Source: CAYRXM01 sp964428175 (GTDB lineage Bacteria; Chloroflexota; Anaerolineae; JAFGEY01). Taken from it: a DNA stretch of 28,906 nucleotides. The notes under the pieces were generated by a model. It worked only from the letters and a program-made list of their open reading frames with translations, did no database searches and was not told the DNA's origin. Shown in pieces: positions 1-6,101 of the stretch. Position 1 is the stretch's first letter. Each line of letters starts with the position of its first letter. The stretch spans positions 1 to 28,906 of the forward strand of contig CAYRXM010000055.1 in the NCBI GenBank assembly GCA_964428175.1. The letters run 5' to 3'. The position numbers and the translations under genes are program-made.

Positions 1-44
1 ATAATGAGCGGTGACTGGAGTTCAGACGTGTGCTCTTCCGATCT
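1..44. other. Illumina TruSeq adapter and index (artefact)
   Basis: Bases 11-44 match the 34-nt TruSeq read-2 adapter as I remember it (begins GTGACTGGAGTTC, ends CTTCCGATCT). Read on the minus strand, the adapter is followed by the octamer CGCTCATT, which matches a known TruSeq HT i7 index (D703 from memory), and then by AT, the first two bases of the P7 flank. All 44 bases are therefore synthetic and mark the end of an untrimmed read at the contig edge. Nothing in this stretch should be annotated biologically. Confidence 0.97.
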
Positions 45-1295
45 CGTCATCGGCCCTTCGGGCATCACACACATACATGGACCGTAACGGGCGATCAGGT
101 CGTTCAACGTCGCCTCGATGTTGTGACAAGGCGTCATCATCGCCATGCGAATGTCGTCGTCGCTGAGACCGCCGGCATAGACGTAAACGTCGGCGTGCAG
201 GCAGAGTTTGGCATGCAGGAAAGCCTCCCACTGGTCGTGCATGCGAAAACCGGGCGCGAGTACGCGGTCGAGCAGGGCCTGCGGCGAGGCGGCCTCCTGG
301 AGCAGCTTTTTGTAATTGCCGAACTCGGGCACACCGTCCCAGCATTCGCTGGCGATGAGGATGGCTCCGCCGGGTCGCGTCACCTGCGCCGCCGCCGAGA
401 TGCCCTTGACCGACTGGTAGAGGTTGAGGTCGAGCGGATAGCCCGAGTTGGTGGTCAGTACCACGTCAAAAGGCGCATCGACAGGGATCAGCGCCGCCGC
501 CTTGACCCGCTCGATCCCGGCCCGGTGCGCCGCGATCAGGTCGCCGGCAAACACGCCGGCGATTTCCTTGTTGCGGTTGAGGGTGACGTTGAACAGAAAA
601 TCGGGGCGGGTCATTTGGGCCACCTCGAGCATTTCTTCCCAGATCGCGTTGCCGTGGGTGACGCCCCATGTCGCCGTTGGCGCGGAAAGCATCGGCCCAT
701 TGTGGTTGTCGAGGATGATCTCCATCCCGGCGACGCCGGGCAGCACAGCTTTCGGCCCGCCGCTGAACCCGGCAAAGATGTGCGGTTCGATGAACCCGGT
801 CAGGATTTTGACATCAGCATCCAGGTAGGCGCGGTTGATCCACACCTCGTGCCCATAGCTCGACCGGCCCAGGTTGACCATCGCCGCCTTGTCGGTTGCA
901 TCGTGCTGGACGATGCGGTAGCCGTCGACGATGGCATCGCCGAGCATGGCGCGCAGTTCGGCGTCGGTGCTGGGGCGATGCGTGCCCAGCGCGTTGATCA
1001 GCAAAACGTCTTGGGCGGCTACACCGCACGCCGCGAGTTCATCGAGCAGCAGGGGCAGCATGCGCTCGCGCGGCTGCGGGCGGGTCAGGTCGCTGAATAC
1101 GATGGCGACTGTTTTTCCCGGCGAGACCAGCGCCGAAAGCGGCGGGCTGTCGATGGGCTGGCGCAGCGCCTCGCGCATGGCCCCGGTCTCGTCGGGCAGG
1201 CCGGGGACGAAACGCGGCTCGATGACGGTGATTTGGGCATTGGCAGGCAGGGCCACGTCCAGGCCATTTCTTCCATAAGCCAGATGTACGTTCAT
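45..1295 (-). CDS. larA: Nickel-pincer lactate racemase-like protein LarA (3' truncated)
   Basis: This is a LarA/DUF2088 family protein. In characterised members a nickel pincer nucleotide on a lysine interconverts D- and L-lactate or related 2-hydroxyacids. The frame runs 417 codons from ATG at 1295 (GGAG 6 nt upstream) into the adapter at base 44, so only the last residues and stop are missing, given a usual length of about 425. Expected residues are visible: D69 and R72 in FSDLTRP, H106 in LGTHRP, H172 and K182 in the PHIFAGFSGGPK motif, and H198 in DNHNG. These match L. plantarum D72, R75, H108, H174, K184 and H200 with a shift of 2-3. No cofactor genes (larB, larC, larE) are in the window, so substrate and activity are inferred. 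The gene is divergent from infA. Confidence 0.9.
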
Positions 1296-1327
1296 CGTTT
1301 CTCCTGTCCAGGTGTTTGAATGGGCGT

Positions 1328-1356
1328 ATTGTACACTGGTTCAAATCCGGTCGCAA
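1328..1356 (-). promoter_or_regulatory. Candidate sigma70 promoter of larA
   Basis: On the minus strand TTGCGA (1356-1351) and TACAAT (1333-1328) are separated by exactly 17 bases. The larA start lies 33 bases beyond the -10 box. Each box differs from consensus at one or two positions. It is placed correctly in a divergent intergenic region, but no experimental support is available. Confidence 0.5.
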
Positions 1357-1385
1357 ACCTTGAAATATGTTCTGGGGCGTTCTTG

Positions 1386-1428
1386 GGCCGGTTCTTTGAT
1401 TTCGACAGGCTCAATCAAAGAACCGGCC
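1386..1428. repeat. Perfect 15-bp inverted repeat between larA and infA
   Basis: GGCCGGTTCTTTGAT (1386-1400) is repeated in inverted orientation at 1414-1428 with a 13-base loop reading TTCGACAGGCTCA. It lies upstream of both divergent promoters and has no T tract, so it is unlikely to be a terminator of either gene. It resembles dispersed palindromic intergenic repeats, or it could be an operator. Confidence 0.8.
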
Positions 1429-1446
1429 TCATACACTCGGAAATGT

Positions 1447-1475
1447 TTGACAAACCTCAATCGTTGGTCTATAAT
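1447..1475 (+). promoter_or_regulatory. Consensus sigma70 promoter of infA
   Basis: A perfect TTGACA (1447-1452) and a perfect TATAAT (1470-1475) are spaced by 17 bases. Transcription would start near 1482, about 80 bases before the infA start codon. This is one of the strongest promoter matches in the window. Confidence 0.85.
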
Positions 1476-1495
1476 ATCGGCTATAGAGGTATTTG

Positions 1496-1530
1496 ACTCG
1501 GTTGTCGCACTCTGAGAACCGAGTTTTCTT
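1496..1530 (+). terminator. Attenuator-like hairpin in the infA leader
   Basis: ACTCGGTT (1496-1503) pairs with AACCGAGT (1517-1524) and is followed at once by TTTCTT. It has the shape of an intrinsic terminator but lies between the infA promoter and the infA start. It may be a leader attenuator. With an 8-bp stem and a 13-nt loop its strength is uncertain. Confidence 0.45.
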
Positions 1531-1563
1531 GTCAGAATGCTACCAGGCCACGAAAGGATGTGC

Positions 1564-1833
1564 ATGGCTAAATCTAGAGAACCGACGAGCAGCAAGGACA
1601 AGCTCGAAGTCGAAGGCACAGTTGTCGAGACGCTGCCCGGCACCCAATTCCGCGTCGAGTTAGATAACGGGCACGTGATCCTGGCTTACCCGGCGGGCAA
1701 AATGCGTCGCTATTACATCAAGATTCTACTCGGCGACCGGGTACGGCTGGAAATGTCGCCTTATGACCTGGATCGCGGGCGGATCACTTATCGCTACAAG
1801 CGGCGATTGGCGCGCGACGAGGTTGAACAATAA
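1564..1833 (+). CDS. infA: Translation initiation factor IF-1
   Basis: IF-1 is an S1-like OB-fold protein that binds the 30S A site during initiation. The 89-residue product contains the family core: KLEVEGTVVETLPGTQFRV near residues 12-30, HVILAYPAGKMRRYYIKIL in the middle and LGDRVRLEMSPYDLDRGRI afterwards. It is longer than the usual 72 residues because of short tails at both ends. ATG 1564 was chosen because the AAAGG motif lies 6-7 bases upstream; an earlier in-frame ATG lacks a usable ribosome binding site. In most bacteria with a fused S10-spc-alpha cluster infA sits between map and rpmJ; here it is separate, on the opposite strand, with its own promoter. Confidence 0.95.
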   Translation: MAKSREPTSSKDKLEVEGTVVETLPGTQFRVELDNGHVILAYPAGKMRRYYIKILLGDRVRLEMSPYDLDRGRITYRYKRRLARDEVEQ

Positions 1834-1855
1834 ACTTGCAGGACAGGAATCTCGC

Positions 1856-2056
1856 ATGAGCAATCCACAATCTTCAGGACGCCCCAGGCGGCGTTCCCGC
1901 CGACGTTCTAAAAACGAGAAATCCGCTGCCGCGCCGGTCAATCAGGCGACAGTTACGGTGCAGAAAAATGACAATAGCGGCCAGCGCAAAACAAATCAAC
2001 AAGCTTTGCCAGACGTATTTATTTACACTTATACTATCTATAAAGACGCCGGATGA
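1856..2056 (+). CDS. Small basic protein of unknown function
   Basis: I do not recognise a family. The 66-residue product has a strongly basic N-terminus (RPRRRSRRRSK near residues 9-19), a Gln/Thr/Val middle and an aromatic C-terminus containing DVFIYTYTIYKD. The ATG is preceded by AGGA at 7-base spacing, and the gene starts 22 bases after the infA stop, so translation from the infA transcript is plausible. The basic head suggests RNA or ribosome contact, but that is inference. No membrane segment or cysteine motif is present. It could be a spurious ORF; conservation across relatives would decide. Confidence 0.6.
   Translation: MSNPQSSGRPRRRSRRRSKNEKSAAAPVNQATVTVQKNDNSGQRKTNQQALPDVFIYTYTIYKDAG
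2006..2035 (+). promoter_or_regulatory. Weak candidate promoter for the atp operon
   Basis: TTGCCA (2006-2011) and TATACT (2030-2035) are spaced by 18 bases inside the 3' end of the small ORF. If used, it would produce an atpD leader of about 175 bases carrying two hairpins. No better promoter is visible before atpD, but the operon might also be read through from infA. Confidence 0.3.
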
Positions 2057-2094
2057 CTCGGCGATTCTCGCCGAGGCGATTTCCGTCGAGTCAT
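2053..2094 (+). repeat. Inverted repeat after the small ORF
   Basis: ATGACTCG (2053-2060) pairs with CGAGTCAT (2087-2094), and an inner GGCGA/TCGCC hairpin lies between them. It begins at the stop codon of the small ORF and has only a short T run after it, so it is at best a weak terminator or an RNA stability element. Confidence 0.45.
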
Positions 2095-2123
2095 TTCAAG
2101 GACTATATAGACTGACAAAACCA

Positions 2124-2160
2124 GCTCGTCGTGTGACCTCGTCCACGATGAGCGTTTTGT
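2124..2160 (+). terminator. Terminator-like hairpin in the atpD leader
   Basis: GCTCGTCGTG (2124-2133) pairs with CACGATGAGC (2144-2153), with one G-U pair and a 10-base loop, and is followed by GTTTTGT. It may end the infA transcript or attenuate read-through into atpD, which starts 56 bases further on. The T run is short. Confidence 0.45.
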
Positions 2161-2215
2161 GTATGGGCAATTTGGGATTTGGGCGGATGGCTTCCATCCG
2201 GCGGTGAATATTCAA

Positions 2216-3604
2216 ATGAATCAAGGGCGTATCAGTCGAATCATCGGCCCGGTCATCGACGTCCGGTTCAGCAGCGGCGATCTGCCGCCCGTGTTGGGCG
2301 CACTCACTATCGCTACCCCGACGGGTGAGCGCATCGTCGAGGTCCACGAGCACCTCGATCAGCGCACCGTGCGCGGCATCGTGATGAGTTCGACGGTTGG
2401 ATTGACGCGCGGGATGCGCGTGATCGACACCGGCACGCAGATCACCGTACCGGTGGGGCCGGGCATACGCGGACGCATGTTTGATGCGTTGGGGCGCACC
2501 ATCGACGGGCTGGACGAACTGGGTGATGTCAGCCAGACCCCTATCCATCGCCCGCCGCCCGCTTTTACCGCGCAAAGCCCGGCCATCGAAATTTTTGTCA
2601 CCGGACTCAAGGTGATCGATCTGCTGGCCCCGTACGTACGCGGCGGCAAGGTGGGGCTGCTGGGCGGCGCGGGCGTGGGCAAGACTTTTTTGATCATGGA
2701 GCTGATCCGCCACACCTCGACCGAGCACCGGGGCATCTCGGTCTTTGCCGGCGTGGGCGAACGCACCCGCGAGGGCAACGACCTGTACCTGGAAATGCAG
2801 CGATCCGGTGTGATCGACGATGCAGTGCTCATTTTCGGGCAGATGAACGAACCGCCCGGCGCACGCTTTCGCGCTGCGCTCACCGCTCTGACTATGGCCG
2901 AGTACTTTCGCGATGTCGAGGGACGCGACGTGCTGCTGTTCATCGACAACGTGTTTCGCTATGTGCAGGCCGGCTCGGAGGTTTCGGCGCTGTTGGGCCG
3001 GCTGCCCAGCGCCGTCGGCTACCAGCCTACCTTGATCAGCGAGATGGGCAAGCTCCAGGAGCGCATCGTCTCGACCAATCGCGGCGCGATCACCTCGGTG
3101 CAGGCCATTTACGTGCCCGCCGATGATCTGACCGACCCCGCGCCGGCGGCCACATTCTCTCACCTCGACGCGACCGTCGTCCTCTCGCGCACCCTGGCCA
3201 GCCAGGGGTTTTACCCTGCCGTCGAGCCGCTCGATTCCTCGTCGCGCATCCTCGATCCCTACCTGGTGGGCAAAGAACATTACCAGGTGGCCATGCGGGT
3301 CAGGGAGATTTTGTCGCGCTATAAAGAACTGCGCGACGTGATCGCCATCCTCGGTGTAGAAGAACTGGCCCAAGAAGATCGCCTGATGGTCAAGCGCGCG
3401 CGGCGCATCCAGCGCTTTTTGACCCAGCCCTTTTTTGTCGGTGAAGAATTTACCGGCATCGAGGGCAAGTTTGTGCCATTGGAAGAAACCATTCGCGGTT
3501 TTGGAGAAATCGTCGAGGGGCGGCACGATGACCTGCCCGAATCGGCCTTTTACATGGCCGGCGACATCGACGATGTCGTCCAAAAAGCACGCGCACTGGC
3601 CTAG
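2216..3604 (+). CDS. atpD: N-type ATPase F1 subunit beta
   Basis: This is the catalytic beta subunit, 462 residues, a normal length. The N-terminal barrel opens with GRISRIIGPVIDVRF. The P-loop GGAGVGKT is at about 150-157, the catalytic GERTREGNDLY at 181-191, and the conserved FIDNVFRYVQAGSEVSALL, GYQPTL and VPADDLTDPAPA blocks follow. The C-terminal lever region reads EELAQED where E. coli has DELSEED. ATG 2216 was chosen because it gives the family N-terminus and has GGTGA at 8-base spacing; a start at 2159 would add 19 unrelated residues. As first gene of a D-C-Q-B-E-F-A-G operon it marks the N-ATPase type rather than the standard I-B-E-F-H-A-G-D-C order. Confidence 0.96.
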   Translation: MNQGRISRIIGPVIDVRFSSGDLPPVLGALTIATPTGERIVEVHEHLDQRTVRGIVMSSTVGLTRGMRVIDTGTQITVPVGPGIRGRMFDALGRTIDGLDELGDVSQTPIHRPPPAFTAQSPAIEIFVTGLKVIDLLAPYVRGGKVGLLGGAGVGKTFLIMELIRHTSTEHRGISVFAGVGERTREGNDLYLEMQRSGVIDDAVLIFGQMNEPPGARFRAALTALTMAEYFRDVEGRDVLLFIDNVFRYVQAGSEVSALLGRLPSAVGYQPTLISEMGKLQERIVSTNRGAITSVQAIYVPADDLTDPAPAATFSHLDATVVLSRTLASQGFYPAVEPLDSSSRILDPYLVGKEHYQVAMRVREILSRYKELRDVIAILGVEELAQEDRLMVKRARRIQRFLTQPFFVGEEFTGIEGKFVPLEETIRGFGEIVEGRHDDLPESAFYMAGDIDDVVQKARALA

Positions 3605-3611
3605 GTTTGAA

Positions 3612-4037
3612 ATGTCGGAAAGCAAGCCGGTTATGCAATTGGTGGTGCTCACCCCCGACCGGATCGTGCTGGACACCCCGGTCACGTCGCTGCGCTTCCA
3701 GCAGCAAGACGGGTGGCGCGGCGTGCTGCCAGGACACACGCCCTATATCACGCGGCTGGTCAACGGCATCTTGATGTATCGCACGCCTGAGAACCAGTCG
3801 CCACACTATATTGCGCTCTATGGCGGCACGCTGGAGATCAAGCGCGACCGGGTGGTGGTCTTGACTGCCGCCGCTGAGCCGGGCCGCGACTTGCAGGCAC
3901 TGGCGATCAAACTGTTGGAGCGCCAGGCCGAGGCAGACGCACTGGCTTTTGAAGCGCACATCGAGCTGACCAAGATGCGCGCCATGCTGGCCCACGTGCT
4001 GACCGGCCTGCCTGCGCCGCCGGACTTGATTCGATGA
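3612..4037 (+). CDS. atpC: N-type ATPase F1 subunit epsilon
   Basis: This is the central-stalk epsilon subunit, 141 residues. The N-terminal beta-sandwich is recognisable from MQLVVLTPDRIVLDTPV through GVLPGHTPYITRL, a family hallmark, to GGTLEIKRDRVVVLT. The C-terminal helical part (EAHIELTKMRAML) is present. It starts 7 bases after the atpD stop and overlaps the next gene by 4 bases (ATGA), so the two are translationally coupled. The C-terminal helices could act as a brake on ATP hydrolysis, as known for F-type epsilon, but this is not testable from sequence. Confidence 0.9.
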   Translation: MSESKPVMQLVVLTPDRIVLDTPVTSLRFQQQDGWRGVLPGHTPYITRLVNGILMYRTPENQSPHYIALYGGTLEIKRDRVVVLTAAAEPGRDLQALAIKLLERQAEADALAFEAHIELTKMRAMLAHVLTGLPAPPDLIR

Positions 4038-4273
4038 GCGCAAACGAGCCGCCGGAAAAGAGGTCGTATCGCACTTTTTGGAAACTGGTGGCGACGCTGT
4101 CCTCGTTGGGCTGGAGTATGGTCTTGCCAATCGTCGGTGGGGCGCTGCTGGGGCACTATCTGGACAAATTGACCGGCGGCGGCGTCGAGTGGACGGTGAG
4201 TCTGCTCTTTGTCGGCGTGGCCCTGGCCTTATACAATTTGTATCATATTTTGTTCAAAGAGACGATCAAGTAG
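4034..4273 (+). CDS. atpQ: N-ATPase accessory membrane protein AtpQ (AtpZ/AtpI-like)
   Basis: A 79-residue protein with two predicted membrane helices, about 26-43 (LGWSMVLPIVGGALLGHY) and 52-73 (WTVSLLFVGVALALYNLYHIL). This is the layout of the AtpZ/AtpI family (ATPase gene1 type), thought to help assemble the c-ring or supply Mg2+. Its start overlaps the atpC stop (ATGA). In described N-ATPase operons this slot holds two genes, atpQ and atpR; here the next gene, atpB, begins only 37 bases later, so there is no room for atpR. The symbol is assigned by position and two-helix topology. Confidence 0.75.
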   Translation: MSANEPPEKRSYRTFWKLVATLSSLGWSMVLPIVGGALLGHYLDKLTGGGVEWTVSLLFVGVALALYNLYHILFKETIK

Positions 4274-4310
4274 CACAAGAGTCTCATTGTCGAAACGGCA
4301 GGCAAGTCAG

Positions 4311-4982
4311 ATGGAAATCGAAAAAGAATTGGTTCCGGCTATCGTTTTTCAATGGGGGCCGGTGCAACTGACCAGCACGGTGATTTATACCTGGATCGTG
4401 ATGGCTCTCGTTTCGGCGGTCTTTATTCTGCTGGGGCGCACCCTCAAGATGCGGCCTTCGCGCTTTCAAAACGCGCTCGAGTGGCTCGTCGAATCCATCG
4501 ACAACCTGATCCGCGACATGATCCCGGAGCAGCCGCGCCTGTTTTTGCCCTTTGTGGGCACGCTGGCGGTGTTCATCACCGCCTGCAACCTGGCCGGGTT
4601 GATCCCCGGCCTCAAATCGCCGACCACAGATTTGAACACGCCGCTGGCGCTGGCCATCGTCGTTTTTTTCTCGGTGCATTATTACGGCATCCGCATCAAG
4701 GGGCTGGCGGGACATTTCAAGCACTATGTGCAGCCGGTCTTTTTCATGCTGCCCATCGAGATTGCCGGCGAACTGGCGCGCACCATGTCGCTGACCTTTC
4801 GTTTGTTCGGCAACATTTTGGGCGAAGAGATCGTCATCGCCGTGCTGTTCTTGATTCTGCGACCGTTTGTCGCCATCCCGATGATGATGTTTAGCATTTT
4901 TACCGGCGTCATTCAAGCCTATGTTTTCTCGCTGCTAACCGTCGTTTACATTTCCGGCGCTGTCGAAGCGCATCACAATTAA
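4311..4982 (+). CDS. atpB: N-type ATPase Fo subunit a
   Basis: The stator channel subunit, 223 residues, with five or six hydrophobic helices. It carries the ion-path arginine R164 in LTFRLFGNILGEE and the polar Q202 in GVIQAYVFSLL, equivalent to E. coli R210 and Q252. The start ATG 4311 gives MEIEKELVPAIVFQWGP; the ribosome binding site is weak (GGCAAG), so translation probably relies on coupling to atpQ. The reading frame extends upstream through atpQ in another frame, but that part has no family similarity. Confidence 0.93.
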   Translation: MEIEKELVPAIVFQWGPVQLTSTVIYTWIVMALVSAVFILLGRTLKMRPSRFQNALEWLVESIDNLIRDMIPEQPRLFLPFVGTLAVFITACNLAGLIPGLKSPTTDLNTPLALAIVVFFSVHYYGIRIKGLAGHFKHYVQPVFFMLPIEIAGELARTMSLTFRLFGNILGEEIVIAVLFLILRPFVAIPMMMFSIFTGVIQAYVFSLLTVVYISGAVEAHHN

Positions 4983-5007
4983 TATTGGAACTGAGGAGGA
5001 GATTCAA

Positions 5008-5298
5008 ATGGATTGGGCCACATTTCCGTGGGACAAAGCATTTATCATGTTGACCGTGCTGATTTCCGGCGTCGGCATTGTGGTGGGGATCATGGTGCCG
5101 GCCATCGGACAGATGGTGGTTGCCAGCAAGGCACTCAACGCCATCGCCCGCCAGCCCGAAGCGAGCGACGCGGTCAACCGCCTGGTCTTGATCGCCCTGG
5201 CCCTGATCGAGTCACTGGCGATTTACGTGTTGGCCGTGATTCTGATCTTGCTGTTCGCCAACCCCCTGCGCGAGTTTATCTTGCACGCTGTTGAATAG
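5008..5298 (+). CDS. atpE: N-type ATPase Fo subunit c
   Basis: The rotor-ring proteolipid, 96 residues: helix 1 about 12-39, polar loop ARQPEA around 47-52 and helix 2 about 57-84. The ion-binding carboxylate is E68 in LIESLAIY. Aligned with the Ilyobacter Na+ subunit, Q35, E68, S69 and Y73 match ligands Q32, E65, S66 and Y70, while T67 is replaced by L70, so Na+ use is plausible but not certain. The usual GxGxGxGxG packing motif of helix 1 is largely lost: aligned positions read I28, V30, A32, G34 and M36. The strongest ribosome binding site of the operon (GAGGAGGAG) precedes it, fitting high stoichiometry. Confidence 0.95.
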   Translation: MDWATFPWDKAFIMLTVLISGVGIVVGIMVPAIGQMVVASKALNAIARQPEASDAVNRLVLIALALIESLAIYVLAVILILLFANPLREFILHAVE

Positions 5299-5333
5299 TC
5301 CCGACAAGGGTATCATGACTGTGGGGTGAAACC

Positions 5334-6101
5334 ATGATCGACATCAACTGGAGTACGCTGGTTTTCCAGATCGTCAACTTTGTGGTGATGATTTTGATTC
5401 TGGTCCGCTTTTTCTTCAAGCCGGTGGTCAAGGCGCTGGACGAGCGGGCCAGGCGCGTCACCAGTGCGCTCGACGAGGCCGCGCGCCGCGAGCAAGAGGC
5501 CGAGGCCATGCACGCGGAATACGAGATCAAGCTGTCCGAAGCCAACGAACTGGTGATCCAGATGAAGCAGCAAGCCCAAGAAGACCTGGAAAAGACCAAA
5601 CAGCAGTTCATCGCCCAGGCGCAAAAAGAAATCGAGCAGATGCGCAACAAGGCCCACGACGAGATCGAGAACGCGCGTCGCCAGGCCGTTCACCAGCACC
5701 GGCTGGAGCTGGGCAACCTGATCACCACGCTCAGCGCACGGCTGATCGGCGAGGCCGGCGGAGACAGCTTTCAACAGGCCGCGCTGCACGAGTTTGTCGC
5801 CCGGCTCGACGCCCTTGCTGCCGACACGTATCGAGAGCGATTTGGCAGCATCGACGAAGAGACAATCACCGTCCAGTTTGTCACCGCCGGGCCGGCAGAA
5901 TCTGACGAGATCGAGCGGGTCAGGGCCAGAATCGAAGCGTTGACCGACCACCCGGTGCAGGTGCGGCACAAGGTCAATCCGGCGCTGGTCGCCGGGGCGA
6001 CCTTGCGTTTCGGTGACACGATGATCGACGGCAGCCTTGAAGGGCAGCTCGACGGTTTGCGCGCCCAATACATCCGCGAATTGGAACAAAGCATAGCATG
6101 A
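5334..6101 (+). CDS. atpF: N-type ATPase stator subunit b with delta-like C-terminus
   Basis: A 255-residue protein. Residues 1-30 form one membrane anchor (STLVFQIVNFVVMILILVRFFF). Residues 30-130 are a long charged helix rich in E, Q, K and A, typical of subunit b. Residues about 170-250 resemble the C-terminal domain of subunit delta, including VNPALVAGATLRFGDTMIDGSL. The six-helix N-terminal delta domain is absent and no separate atpH exists, so this chain must serve both as peripheral stalk and as cap on F1. This matches the longer AtpF described for N-ATPases. GGGGTGA lies upstream of the start, and the stop overlaps atpA by 4 bases. Confidence 0.92.
   Translation: MIDINWSTLVFQIVNFVVMILILVRFFFKPVVKALDERARRVTSALDEAARREQEAEAMHAEYEIKLSEANELVIQMKQQAQEDLEKTKQQFIAQAQKEIEQMRNKAHDEIENARRQAVHQHRLELGNLITTLSARLIGEAGGDSFQQAALHEFVARLDALAADTYRERFGSIDEETITVQFVTAGPAESDEIERVRARIEALTDHPVQVRHKVNPALVAGATLRFGDTMIDGSLEGQLDGLRAQYIRELEQSIA

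Noticed and set aside
30..1319. Plus-strand open frame of 429 codons over larA
   Set aside because: It begins inside the adapter and is antisense to a clear LarA coding frame; its translation has no family features and is rich in R, H, D and Q, as expected of a GC-rich shadow frame.
2159..2215. Upstream start for atpD adding 19 residues
   Set aside because: The extra residues have no counterpart in beta subunits and no suitable ribosome binding site; ATG 2216 gives the family N-terminus.
2096..3739. Minus-strand open frame of 547 codons over atpD
   Set aside because: Antisense shadow of the strongly conserved beta subunit; low-complexity composition and no recognisable motif.
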